From contig NZ_JBQEON010000021.1 in NCBI RefSeq assembly GCF_052045245.1, positions 1-64,000 of the forward strand: DNA of 64,000 nt, read 5' to 3'. The DNA is from Burkholderia sp052045245 (GTDB taxonomy: Bacteria > Pseudomonadota > Gammaproteobacteria > Burkholderiales > Burkholderiaceae). Within the stretch, counting starts at the first letter, position 1; the number at the start of each line of letters is the position of its first letter. A program made the position numbers and the translations under genes. The notes beneath the pieces were generated by a model. It did not search any database. It saw only the letters and a list, made by a program, of their open reading frames with translations, and was not told where the DNA came from. Shown one piece after another: positions 45,077-52,749 of the stretch.

Positions 45077-45886
45077 TTACGCCTGCCGTTGCAACCCTTC
45101 CGCGTCCTTCGCGGGCGCGGGGCGGTAGCCGAGCGATTCCGAGATGGTCAGCGCGGTGCGGCTCAGCTGGCCGAGCCACGCGTCCTGCAGGCGGTCGGCC
45201 GGTGCCGACAGCGACAGCCCGGCGACGAGCTTGCCCGAGTCGTCGTAGATGCCGGCCGCGATACAGCGCACGCCCAGCTCCAGCTCTTCGTTGTCGCGCG
45301 CGCACGATTGCTGGCGCACGAGCGTCAGCTCGCGCTCGAGCTTCGCGATGTCGGTGATGCTGTTCTGGGTATGACCCGACAGCCCGGTGCGCGTCGCATA
45401 GGCGCGCACGCGCGACGTTTCGTCGACCGCGAGAAACAACTTGCCGACCGACGTGAGGTGCAGCGGCGCACGGCCGCCGATCGCGCGGACGACCTGCATC
45501 CCCGAGCGTTCCGAGTACGCGCGCTCGATATAGACGATCTCGTCGCCCTGGCGCACCGACAGGTTCACGGTCTGGCCGGTCAGGCGGTGCAGCTCGCGCA
45601 TCGGCATCAGGGCCGCGTCACGGACGGACAGGCGCGCCTTCACAAGGTTGCCGAGCTCGAGCAGCCGCATGCCGAGCCGGTACGTACCGGGATCGGAGCG
45701 GTCGACGAGGCGGCAGGTCACCATGTCGTTGAGGATGCGGTGCGCGGTCGACGGATGCAGCGCCGTGCGCTGCGCAAGCTCCTTCAGGCTGACAGGGTCG
45801 CTGTGCGCGGCGAGCGCGTCCAGCAACCGCATCATGCGTTCGATCACCTGGATCGACGTTTTGGAATCCGGGGTGGGTTGGCTCAT
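45077..45886 (-). CDS. IclR-family transcriptional regulator
   Basis: A 269-residue IclR regulator: N-terminal winged helix (about 10-70: SLKELAQRTALHPSTAHRILNDM) and a C-terminal ligand domain (about 85-255, with IGGRAPLHLTSVGKLFLA and ELELGVRCIAAGIYD). It diverges from the lutAB genes with 182 bp between starts, which suggests it controls them, perhaps in response to lactate or another hydroxy acid; that is inferred from position. The start has GGGGG but no clear Shine-Dalgarno sequence. Confidence 0.9.
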   Translation of the reverse strand: MSQPTPDSKTSIQVIERMMRLLDALAAHSDPVSLKELAQRTALHPSTAHRILNDMVTCRLVDRSDPGTYRLGMRLLELGNLVKARLSVRDAALMPMRELHRLTGQTVNLSVRQGDEIVYIERAYSERSGMQVVRAIGGRAPLHLTSVGKLFLAVDETSRVRAYATRTGLSGHTQNSITDIAKLERELTLVRQQSCARDNEELELGVRCIAAGIYDDSGKLVAGLSLSAPADRLQDAWLGQLSRTALTISESLGYRPAPAKDAEGLQRQA

Positions 45887-46035
45887 GTCGGGGGGGAATC
45901 GGTTGGCGCGTCAGGCGGTGTTGCGTCGATTGTATCTCGTATCGTGAAAAAAGCGAACGCCGTTCGAGGAAGTCCTCGTTTCCGGCGACGCACACTTGCG
46001 CATGCGTCGGCGTTGGTCTTGCCGGCCAAACGGCG

Positions 46036-46041
46036 GATAAT
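46036..46041 (+). promoter_or_regulatory. -10 element of lutAB
   Basis: GATAAT, predicted start about 46048. AAGGAG (46058-46063) then sits 5 nt before the ATG. Confidence 0.5.
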
Positions 46042-46068
46042 GAGAGCCGTTTTCTCGAAGGAGCGCGT

Positions 46069-46791
46069 ATGCGAGTCGGTTTGTTCGTGACCTGCCTGGT
46101 CGACCTGATGCGTCCGGAAATCGGTTTTTCCGCGCTGAAACTGATTCGCGATGCCGGCTACGAGGTGTTCGTGCCGCCCGCGCAAACCTGCTGCGGCCAG
46201 CCGGCCTACAACTCGGGCGACCGCGCGCTCGCGCGCGACCTGGCCGAAAAGACGCTGCGCGAGTTCGAACAGTTCGATTATGTCGTCGTGCCGTCGGGCT
46301 CGTGCGGCGGCATGATCCGCGCGCACTACGGCGATCTGTTCCGCGACGACCCCGAACTGATGGGGCGCTACGCGCGGTTTCAGCAGAAAGTCCATGAGCT
46401 GACCGATTTCCTCGCGAACGTCGCGAAGGTCACGCTCGCGCCTGGCGAATTCGCGGGGCCCGTCACCTATCACGACTCGTGCTCGGGCCTGCGCGAGCTT
46501 GGCGTGAAGGCGCAGCCGCGCGCGCTGCTCGCGCAGCGCGGCGTGGCCGTCACCGAGATGAAGGACTGCGAGCACTGCTGCGGCTTTGGCGGCACGTTCG
46601 CGGTCAAGTACGGCGACATCTCGGCCGCCATCGCGGACGAGAAATGCGCGAACGTGCGCGCATCCGGTGCGGGCACCGTCGTGCTCGGCGATCTCGGCTG
46701 CATGCTGAACATCGAAGGGCGGTTGCGCCGCACGGGCGACCGCGACACGCGCGTGCTGCACGTCGCGCAGGTGCTGGCGGGCGACGTCTGA
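46069..46791 (+). CDS. lutA: (Fe-S)-binding protein LutA/LldE
   Basis: A 240-residue protein with two CCG domains: CLVDLM with QTCCGQPAYNSG in the first half, and DSCSGLRELG with CEHCCGFGGTFA in the second. These cysteines ligate iron-sulfur clusters in the LutA subunit of L-lactate dehydrogenase LutABC and related hydroxy-acid oxidases. It precedes lutB by 34 bp. Good ribosome-binding site (AAGGAG). Confidence 0.92.
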   Translation: MRVGLFVTCLVDLMRPEIGFSALKLIRDAGYEVFVPPAQTCCGQPAYNSGDRALARDLAEKTLREFEQFDYVVVPSGSCGGMIRAHYGDLFRDDPELMGRYARFQQKVHELTDFLANVAKVTLAPGEFAGPVTYHDSCSGLRELGVKAQPRALLAQRGVAVTEMKDCEHCCGFGGTFAVKYGDISAAIADEKCANVRASGAGTVVLGDLGCMLNIEGRLRRTGDRDTRVLHVAQVLAGDV

Positions 46792-46825
46792 CGCCCGGTT
46801 CCGCTCACTTTTCCCCGATACCGCG

Positions 46826-48238
46826 ATGCAAGTCCAATCGATGCATTTCAAGGCGCGTGCCGGCCAGAAGCTGGCCGACCAGCGCCTGCAGCAGAACCTG
46901 AAGAAGCTGTCGACGAAGTTCGTGTCCGCGCGCGCCGACGCGATGACCGCGATCGACTTCCCGGCCACCCGCGCCGCGCTGAAGGCGCGCCGCAACCGTG
47001 CGCTGGAGAACCTCGACGTGTGGCTCGAGGCGTTCGAGCAGGAGGCGACGCGGCGCGGCACGACGGTGCTGTTCGCGGAAACGACCGCGGACGCCGCGCG
47101 GCTCGTCGCCGACATCGCACGGCGCCACGACGTGAAGAAGGTCATCAAGACGAAGTCGATGGTGTCCGAGGAAATGCGCCTGAACGCGGTGCTCGCCGAG
47201 ATGGGCGTGCAGTCGATCGAGACGGATCTCGGCGAATACATCCTGCAGATCAACGACAACGAGCCGCCGAGCCACATCATTGCCCCCGTCGTGCACAAGG
47301 ACAAGGACGAGATCGCCGACCTGTTCGCGCGCACGCACCACCGCGAGCGGCTGACCGAGATCCCCGACATGACGCGCGAGGCCCGCGAGGTGCTGCGTCC
47401 GCATTTCATGTCGGCCGACATGGGCGTGACCGGCGGCAACTTCGTGATTGCCGAGACGGGGTCGGTGGCCATCGTCACGAACGAGGGCAACGAAGGGATG
47501 TGCACGGTGATGCCGCGCGTGCACGTCGCGGTGACGGGCATCGAGAAGGTGCTGCCGACGCTCGAGGATCTCGCGACCGCGATGCGCCTGCTGCCGCGCT
47601 CGGCGACCGGGCAGAAGACGTCGAACTACTTCTCGCTGCTCACCGGGCCGCGCGGCCCCGGCGACGAGGACGGCCCGGAGCACAACTACGTGGTGCTCGT
47701 CGACGGCGGCCGCACCGGTCTCATCGGCGGCGAATTCCAGGCGATGCTGCGCTGCATCCGCTGCGGCGCGTGCATGAATCATTGCCCGGTGTACCAGAAG
47801 GTCGGCGGCCACGCCTACGGCTGGGTCTATCCCGGCCCGATGGGATCGGTGCTGACGCCGAGCTACGTCGGGGTCGACCGCGCGCTCGACCTGCCGCAGG
47901 CCGCGACGCTGTGCGGCGAATGCGACAGCGTGTGCCCGGTCGGGATTCCGCTGTCGCATCTGCTGCGCACGCTGCGCGAGAAGCAGGTCGAGCGGCACCT
48001 GCGGCCGTGGCGCGAGCGGGCCGCGCTCGCCGCGTGGGGCTTTTTCGCGCGTCGGCCGATGCTGTACGCGCTGACGACCAAGCTTGCCGTGCGGATCCTC
48101 GAGCGCCTCGGCGGCAGCGGCGGCACGCTGCGGCGCCTGCCGATGATGGGCGGCTGGATGGACACGCGCGACATGCCGACGCCGACCGGGCGCACGTTCC
48201 GCGAACTGTACGCCGCATCGCAAAGCCACCTCGGCTGA
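46826..48238 (+). CDS. lutB: LutB/LldF iron-sulfur lactate utilisation protein
   Basis: A 470-residue protein with an N-terminal LUD domain (about 60-300) and two 4Fe-4S motifs: CIRCGACMNHCPVY (about 311-324) and CGECDSVCPVGIP (about 365-378). The C-terminal DUF3390-like region follows. LutB works with LutA and usually LutC in L-lactate oxidation. Here no lutC follows; the next gene is a small unrelated membrane protein. LutC could be elsewhere in the genome or be dispensable. Confidence 0.92.
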   Translation: MQVQSMHFKARAGQKLADQRLQQNLKKLSTKFVSARADAMTAIDFPATRAALKARRNRALENLDVWLEAFEQEATRRGTTVLFAETTADAARLVADIARRHDVKKVIKTKSMVSEEMRLNAVLAEMGVQSIETDLGEYILQINDNEPPSHIIAPVVHKDKDEIADLFARTHHRERLTEIPDMTREAREVLRPHFMSADMGVTGGNFVIAETGSVAIVTNEGNEGMCTVMPRVHVAVTGIEKVLPTLEDLATAMRLLPRSATGQKTSNYFSLLTGPRGPGDEDGPEHNYVVLVDGGRTGLIGGEFQAMLRCIRCGACMNHCPVYQKVGGHAYGWVYPGPMGSVLTPSYVGVDRALDLPQAATLCGECDSVCPVGIPLSHLLRTLREKQVERHLRPWRERAALAAWGFFARRPMLYALTTKLAVRILERLGGSGGTLRRLPMMGGWMDTRDMPTPTGRTFRELYAASQSHLG

Positions 48239-48322
48239 CGACTATTCATCGGGCGGCAACAGTGCGTTCGCTATTTGTGTATTTATCTCGATAGATGCGG
48301 TCTATAGAATCTTGCCTGTAGT

Positions 48323-48343
48323 CCCCGAAATCGGGTTTCGGGG
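48323..48343 (+). repeat. Hairpin in the leader of the 75-residue protein gene
   Basis: CCCCGAAA (48323-48330), TCGGG loop, TTTCGGGG (48336-48343). There is no T tract. It ends 9 bp before the AAGGAG ribosome-binding site, so it could affect translation or mRNA stability. Confidence 0.55.
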
Positions 48344-48365
48344 AATGAGGTCAAGGAGCCGCATC

Positions 48366-48593
48366 ATGAAAAAGACAATATCGATGTACTGGCCGCTGGC
48401 AATCGTCGTCCCGCTCGCCGCGGTCGCTTATCTGCATGCGATGGCCGATGCGCCGTCGCGTGGCCCGATCGCCGTTCATCAGGCGTCGGCGGAACTCGCG
48501 CGCGCGGTGTCGTTCGGGCTGGTCGGCGACGCGACGCAACCGTCGCGGCCGGCATCCGGCGACGTCGTGCTCGCCGCACCCAAGACGCTGTAA
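48366..48593 (+). CDS. Small membrane-anchored or secreted protein, unknown function
   Basis: A 75-residue protein: MKKTISMYW, a hydrophobic stretch (PLAIVVPLAAVAYLHAMA, about residues 10-27) that is either a signal peptide or an anchor, then a mildly polar tail with no cysteines. AAGGAG lies 9 nt upstream of the ATG. I do not recognise the family. It lies between lutB and a phosphatase and has its own leader with a hairpin, so it may be an independent transcript. Confidence 0.65.
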   Translation: MKKTISMYWPLAIVVPLAAVAYLHAMADAPSRGPIAVHQASAELARAVSFGLVGDATQPSRPASGDVVLAAPKTL

Positions 48594-48642
48594 GGCACGC
48601 CGCCGTCGCTTTGCGCGGCGACGCGATTCCGGGCGCCTTTGT

Positions 48643-48648
48643 ATAATG
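48643..48648 (+). promoter_or_regulatory. -10 element before the phosphatase gene
   Basis: TATAAT, predicted start about 48655, 40 nt before the ATG at 48695. No convincing -35. Confidence 0.5.
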
Positions 48649-48694
48649 GCGCGTTCCTCTTCCGCGCGGTTCGCCGCGGCTTTCCGATAGTGCG

Positions 48695-49177
48695 ATGACC
48701 CGCGTTGCGATCTGTTTCGTCTGTCTCGGCAATATCTGCCGTTCGCCCACGGCAGAAGGCGTGATGCGCCACCAGGTGGACGCGGCCGGGCTGGCCGACC
48801 GGATTGCGATCGACTCGGCCGGCACCGGCGACTGGCACGTCGGCGAGCCGCCCGACACGCGCGCGCAGGCGGCGGCCCGCATGCGCGGCTATGACCTGTC
48901 GGCGCTGCGGGCGCGGCAGGTGAGCACAGCGGATTTCGAGCGCTTCGACCTGCTGCTGGCGATGGACGAAGCCAACCTCGCGGAATTGCGCCGGCGCTGC
49001 CCGCCCGAGCATCGCGGCAAGGTGCGCCTGCTGATGGAATTCGCGCCGGGCGTGGCCGAGACCGAAGTGGCCGATCCTTATTTCGGCGGCGCGCAGGGCT
49101 TCGAACAGGTGCTCGACCAGGTCGAGCGCGCGTGCGCGGGCCTGCTGGACTCCCTCCGGAGCCGCCCCGCGCGCTGA
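48695..49177 (+). CDS. Low-molecular-weight protein tyrosine phosphatase
   Basis: A 160-residue LMW-PTP: P-loop CLGNICRS with nucleophile Cys10 and Arg16, and the general-acid loop VADPYFGG (Asp about 127). Such enzymes dephosphorylate tyrosine-kinase regulators of polysaccharide export or other targets. No capsule genes are next to it; it immediately precedes iscR, whose promoter lies in the 117-bp gap. Confidence 0.92.
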   Translation: MTRVAICFVCLGNICRSPTAEGVMRHQVDAAGLADRIAIDSAGTGDWHVGEPPDTRAQAAARMRGYDLSALRARQVSTADFERFDLLLAMDEANLAELRRRCPPEHRGKVRLLMEFAPGVAETEVADPYFGGAQGFEQVLDQVERACAGLLDSLRSRPAR

Positions 49178-49225
49178 TTGCGGCAAGGTATTCAGCGTGC
49201 TGCGAATACCCTTCCATAGACATGG

Positions 49226-49277
49226 ATACTTGACTAAAAACGTCAAATATTTATACTTGACCAAAATCGTCAAGATT
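49226..49277 (+). promoter_or_regulatory. isc promoter with two type-1 IscR boxes
   Basis: Two 25-bp sites begin ATACTTGAC and contain CGTCAA: 49226-49250 and 49253-49277, matching the type-1 IscR consensus (ATASYYGACT...AGTCRRSTAT) in its half-sites. The first covers a -35 (TTGACT, 49230-49235) and the second a -10 (TATACT, 49252-49257). IscR with a cluster should therefore block the promoter. Confidence 0.85.
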
Positions 49278-49294
49278 GCAGTCCCCTAGACACC

Positions 49295-49834
49295 ATGAGA
49301 CTCACCACCAAAGGCCGTTTCGCCGTCACGGCGATGATTGACTTGGCACTGCGCCAGGAGCAGGGCCCGGTGACGCTTGCAGGCATCAGCCAGCGCCAGC
49401 GGATTTCGCTCTCGTATCTCGAACAGCTGTTCGGCAAGCTGCGCCGGCATGAAATTGTCGAATCCGTGCGCGGCCCGGGCGGCGGCTACAACCTCGCGCG
49501 CCGCGCGCAGGACGTCACCGTCGCCGACATCATCATCGCAGTCGATGAACCGCTCGACGCCACGCAGTGCGGCGGCAAAGGCACGTGCGACGGCTCGAAG
49601 CAGCCCGACGGCCATTGCATGACGCACGAGCTGTGGTCGACCCTGAACCAGAAGATGGTCGAATACCTCGATTCGGTGTCGCTGCAGGATCTCGTCGATC
49701 AGCAGCGCGCACGCGAGGGCGCGCCCGCGGTGCTGCGCGACCGGCGCGCGCCGGAGCCCGCCGCGACGCCGGCCGAGCCCGTGCGCACGATGCCGCTCGG
49801 TCCCAATTCGGTGTTCAACATCGCGAGTTCGTGA
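49295..49834 (+). CDS. iscR: Iron-sulfur cluster regulator IscR
   Basis: A 179-residue Rrf2-family regulator: winged helix (RLTTKGRFAVTAMIDLAL, SLSYLEQLFGKLRR) and cluster ligands Cys92, Cys98, Cys108 and probably His111. The spacing between the second and third cysteines is four residues longer than in E. coli (Cys104, His107). The holo-protein represses the isc operon when clusters are sufficient, consistent with the two boxes at its own promoter. Confidence 0.96.
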   Translation: MRLTTKGRFAVTAMIDLALRQEQGPVTLAGISQRQRISLSYLEQLFGKLRRHEIVESVRGPGGGYNLARRAQDVTVADIIIAVDEPLDATQCGGKGTCDGSKQPDGHCMTHELWSTLNQKMVEYLDSVSLQDLVDQQRAREGAPAVLRDRRAPEPAATPAEPVRTMPLGPNSVFNIASS

Positions 49835-49907
49835 GCGTGCATGCGCCGCACACCACCGCACACCCCATAACGCACATAGTCCCTGCACAGAATACCCGGA
49901 GCGACAG

Positions 49908-51131
49908 ATGACCCAAGAGACTCTCCACCTGCCCATCTATATGGATTACAGCGCGACGACGCCGGTCGACCCGCGCGTGGTCGACAAGATGGTGCCGTAC
50001 CTGCGCGAGCAGTTCGGCAATCCGGCGTCGCGTAGCCACGCGTACGGCTGGGATGCGGAACGCGCGGTCGAGGAAGCGCGCGAGCAGGTGGCCGCACTGG
50101 TGAACGCGGATCCGCGCGAGATCATCTGGACGTCCGGCGCAACGGAATCGGACAACCTGGCGATCAAGGGTGCCGCGAACTTCTACAAGGGCAAGGGCAA
50201 GCACATCATCACGGTGAAGACCGAGCACAAGGCCGTGCTCGACACCTGCCGCGAGCTCGAGCGCGACGGCTTCGAAGTCACCTATCTCGACGTGAAGGAA
50301 GACGGCCTGATCGACCTCGACGTGTTCAAGGCCGCGCTGCGCCCGGACACGATCCTCGTGTCGGTGATGCACGTGAACAACGAAATCGGCGTGATCCAGG
50401 ACATCGAGACGATCGGCGAGATCTGCCGCGAGAAGGGCATCGTGTTCCACGTCGACGCCGCACAATCGACCGGCAAGGTCGAGATCGACCTCGCGAAGCT
50501 GAAGGTCGACCTGATGTCGTTCTCGGCGCACAAGACCTACGGCCCGAAGGGCATCGGCGCGCTGTACGTGCGCCGCAAGCCGCGCGTGCGCATCGAAGCG
50601 CAGATGCACGGCGGCGGTCACGAGCGCGGGATGCGTTCGGGCACGCTGGCGACGCACCAGATCGTCGGCATGGGCGAAGCGTTCCGCATCGCGCGTGAAG
50701 AAATGGCGACCGAGAACGAGCGCATCCGCATGCTGCGCGACAAGCTGCTGCGCGGGCTGTTGCAGATCGAGGAAACGTACGTGAACGGCGACATGGAGCG
50801 CCGTGTCCCGCACAACCTGAACATCAGCTTCAATTTCGTCGAAGGCGAGTCGCTGATCATGGCGATCAAGGACGTCGCGGTGTCGTCGGGTTCGGCGTGC
50901 ACGTCGGCGTCGCTGGAGCCGTCGTACGTGCTGCGTGCGCTCGGCCGCAACGACGAACTCGCGCACAGCTCGATCCGCTTCACGGTCGGCCGTTTCACGA
51001 CGGAGCAGGACGTCGACTTCGTGATCGACCTGCTGAACAGCAAGATCGCAAAGCTGCGCGAACTGTCGCCGCTCTGGGAAATGCACCAGGAAGGCATCGA
51101 TCTGTCGACGATCGAATGGGCCGCACACTGA
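49908..51131 (+). CDS. iscS: Cysteine desulfurase
   Basis: A 407-residue PLP enzyme: YMDYSATTPVDPRV, the Schiff-base lysine in SFSAHKTYGPKG, and the flexible active-site cysteine loop SSGSACTSASLEPS. It removes sulfur from cysteine and passes the persulfide to IscU and to tRNA-modifying enzymes. It follows iscR by 73 bp. The start gives MTQETLHLPIYMDYSA. Confidence 0.98.
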   Translation: MTQETLHLPIYMDYSATTPVDPRVVDKMVPYLREQFGNPASRSHAYGWDAERAVEEAREQVAALVNADPREIIWTSGATESDNLAIKGAANFYKGKGKHIITVKTEHKAVLDTCRELERDGFEVTYLDVKEDGLIDLDVFKAALRPDTILVSVMHVNNEIGVIQDIETIGEICREKGIVFHVDAAQSTGKVEIDLAKLKVDLMSFSAHKTYGPKGIGALYVRRKPRVRIEAQMHGGGHERGMRSGTLATHQIVGMGEAFRIAREEMATENERIRMLRDKLLRGLLQIEETYVNGDMERRVPHNLNISFNFVEGESLIMAIKDVAVSSGSACTSASLEPSYVLRALGRNDELAHSSIRFTVGRFTTEQDVDFVIDLLNSKIAKLRELSPLWEMHQEGIDLSTIEWAAH

Positions 51132-51199
51132 ACGCAGCATTGAATACATTCGCGGGCGGATTTGCGCACGCAGACGTAACGAGTCAAGGAGTCTGAGTC

Positions 51200-51607
51200 A
51201 TGTCATACAGCAACAAGGTTCTGGATCACTACGAAAACCCGCGTAACGTCGGTTCGTTCGCGAAAGACGACGACGCGGTCGGCACGGGCATGGTCGGCGC
51301 GCCGGCCTGCGGCGACGTGATGAAGCTGCAGATCCGCGTCGGCGCGGACGGCGTGATCGAAGACGCGAAGTTCAAGACGTACGGCTGCGGTTCGGCCATC
51401 GCGTCGAGCTCGCTCGTGACCGAGTGGGTGAAGGGCAAGACGCTCGACGAGGCGCTGTCGATCAAGAACACGCAGATCGCCGAAGAGCTGGCCCTGCCGC
51501 CGGTGAAGATTCACTGCTCGATTCTCGCGGAAGACGCGATCAAGGCAGCCGTGGCCGACTACAAGAAGCGCCACGACGCCAAGGAAGGCGATCAGGCAGC
51601 GGCCTGA
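51200..51607 (+). CDS. iscU: Fe-S cluster assembly scaffold IscU
   Basis: A 135-residue scaffold with the three cluster cysteines in GAPACGDVMKL, TYGCGSAIASS and IHCSILAEDA, and the HscA-recognition motif LPPVK. It assembles 2Fe-2S and 4Fe-4S clusters with IscS and transfers them with HscA/HscB. AAGGAG precedes the ATG. Confidence 0.98.
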   Translation: MSYSNKVLDHYENPRNVGSFAKDDDAVGTGMVGAPACGDVMKLQIRVGADGVIEDAKFKTYGCGSAIASSSLVTEWVKGKTLDEALSIKNTQIAEELALPPVKIHCSILAEDAIKAAVADYKKRHDAKEGDQAAA

Positions 51608-51623
51608 CGCTTCGAGCGGCTTC

Positions 51624-51698
51624 TCAATAAAACGCCGGGCCGCCCCAAGTTTTATTGACCCCCTCGGGGGCTGGCGCGAAGCGACAGGTATGGGGGCG
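51624..51698. repeat. Intergenic hairpin repeat between iscU and iscA
   Basis: A perfect 10-bp inverted repeat, TCAATAAAAC (51624-51633) with GTTTTATTGA (51649-51658), is followed at once by a second dyad CCCCC-TC-GGGGG (51659-51670) and ggcgcgaagcgac...tgggggcg. From memory, similar gccgccccaag...cccctcggggg elements recur between genes in Burkholderia and other betaproteobacteria. Confidence 0.6.
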
Positions 51699-51749
51699 CT
51701 TGGAAGGGAACGCGGCGGGCCCCTGCGGGCGCGCCGCGGCAAGGACATC

Positions 51750-52073
51750 ATGGCAATTACACTGACCGAAAAAGCAGCACAGCACGTCCAGAAATACCTC
51801 GTCCGTCGCGGCAAGGGTGTGGGCCTGCGGCTTGGCGTTCGCACGACCGGGTGCTCGGGGCTCGCGTACAAGCTCGAGTATGTCGACGAGCTGGCCCCCG
51901 AGGATCAGGTGTTCGAGAGCCATGGCGTGAAGGTCATCGTCGACCCGAAGAGCCTCGCGTACATCGACGGCACCGAGCTCGACTTCGCCCGCGAAGGCCT
52001 GAACGAAGGGTTCAAGTTCAACAACCCGAACGTGAAGGACGAGTGCGGGTGCGGCGAATCGTTCCGCGTGTGA
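51750..52073 (+). CDS. iscA: A-type Fe-S carrier IscA
   Basis: A 107-residue A-type carrier with the three conserved cysteines in TTGCSGLAY and DECGCGES. It delivers clusters or iron to targets. The start at 51750 gives MAITLTEKAAQHV with AAGGAC upstream; a longer frame runs into the intergenic repeat. A short terminator-like hairpin follows. Confidence 0.96.
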   Translation: MAITLTEKAAQHVQKYLVRRGKGVGLRLGVRTTGCSGLAYKLEYVDELAPEDQVFESHGVKVIVDPKSLAYIDGTELDFAREGLNEGFKFNNPNVKDECGCGESFRV

Positions 52074-52101
52074 CGCGGATTTCCGCGCGAAGCGGGCGAG
52101 A

Positions 52102-52122
52102 GGCGGCACGGGCCGCCTTTTT
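52102..52122 (+). terminator. Intrinsic terminator-like hairpin between iscA and hscB
   Basis: GGCGGC, loop ACGG, GCCGCC, then five T. A 6-bp GC stem with a T tract inside an operon suggests partial termination, lowering hscB-hscA-fdx-iscX relative to iscRSUA. Confidence 0.65.
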
Positions 52123-52167
52123 AATGTGCGGCGTTTGCCGCGCGACGAACCGGAATTGAACGCGACG

Positions 52168-52695
52168 ATGGTCTCGCTGAAAGACAGCCACTTCGATCTG
52201 TTTCACCTGCCGGCGCAATTCGCGCTCGACGAGGCGGTACTCGACAGCGCGTATCGCACGGTGCAGACGCAGGTGCACCCCGACCGCTTCGCGGCGGCCG
52301 GCGATGCGCAGAAGCGCATCGCGATGCAATGGGCGACCCGCGCGAACGAGGCGTACCGCACGCTGCGCGATCCGCTGAAGCGCGCGACCTATCTGCTGTC
52401 GCTGCGCGGCGTCGACATCGGTGCTGAAAACAACACCGCGATGGAGCCCGCGTTCCTGATGCAGCAGATGGAATGGCGCGAAGGCATCGAGGATGCCGCG
52501 GCCGCCCGCAATGTCGACGCGCTTGATGCACTGCTCGCCGAGTTGCGCGACGAAAAGCGCGTGCGCCTCGAGCGTCTCGGCACGCTGCTCGACAGCGCGG
52601 CCGACCAGGCCGCCGCCGAGGCCGTGCGCCAGCTGATGTTCATCGAACGGGTCGCGTCGGAAGTGGGCGTGCAGATCGAGCGCCTCGAAACTTAA
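52168..52695 (+). CDS. hscB: Fe-S assembly J-domain co-chaperone HscB
   Basis: A 175-residue HscB: J-domain with HPD in QVHPDRFA and the C-terminal helical bundle that binds IscU. It stimulates HscA ATPase and brings in IscU. The start at 52168 gives MVSLKDSHFDLFHLP, the natural domain beginning; the frame extends 14 codons upstream across the terminator-like hairpin. Confidence 0.95.
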   Translation: MVSLKDSHFDLFHLPAQFALDEAVLDSAYRTVQTQVHPDRFAAAGDAQKRIAMQWATRANEAYRTLRDPLKRATYLLSLRGVDIGAENNTAMEPAFLMQQMEWREGIEDAAAARNVDALDALLAELRDEKRVRLERLGTLLDSAADQAAAEAVRQLMFIERVASEVGVQIERLET

Positions 52696-52749
52696 CCGCG
52701 TGCCTCGCGGCACGCGCAGCAAACGGGCCGAGCGCCCGAACGAACCAAG

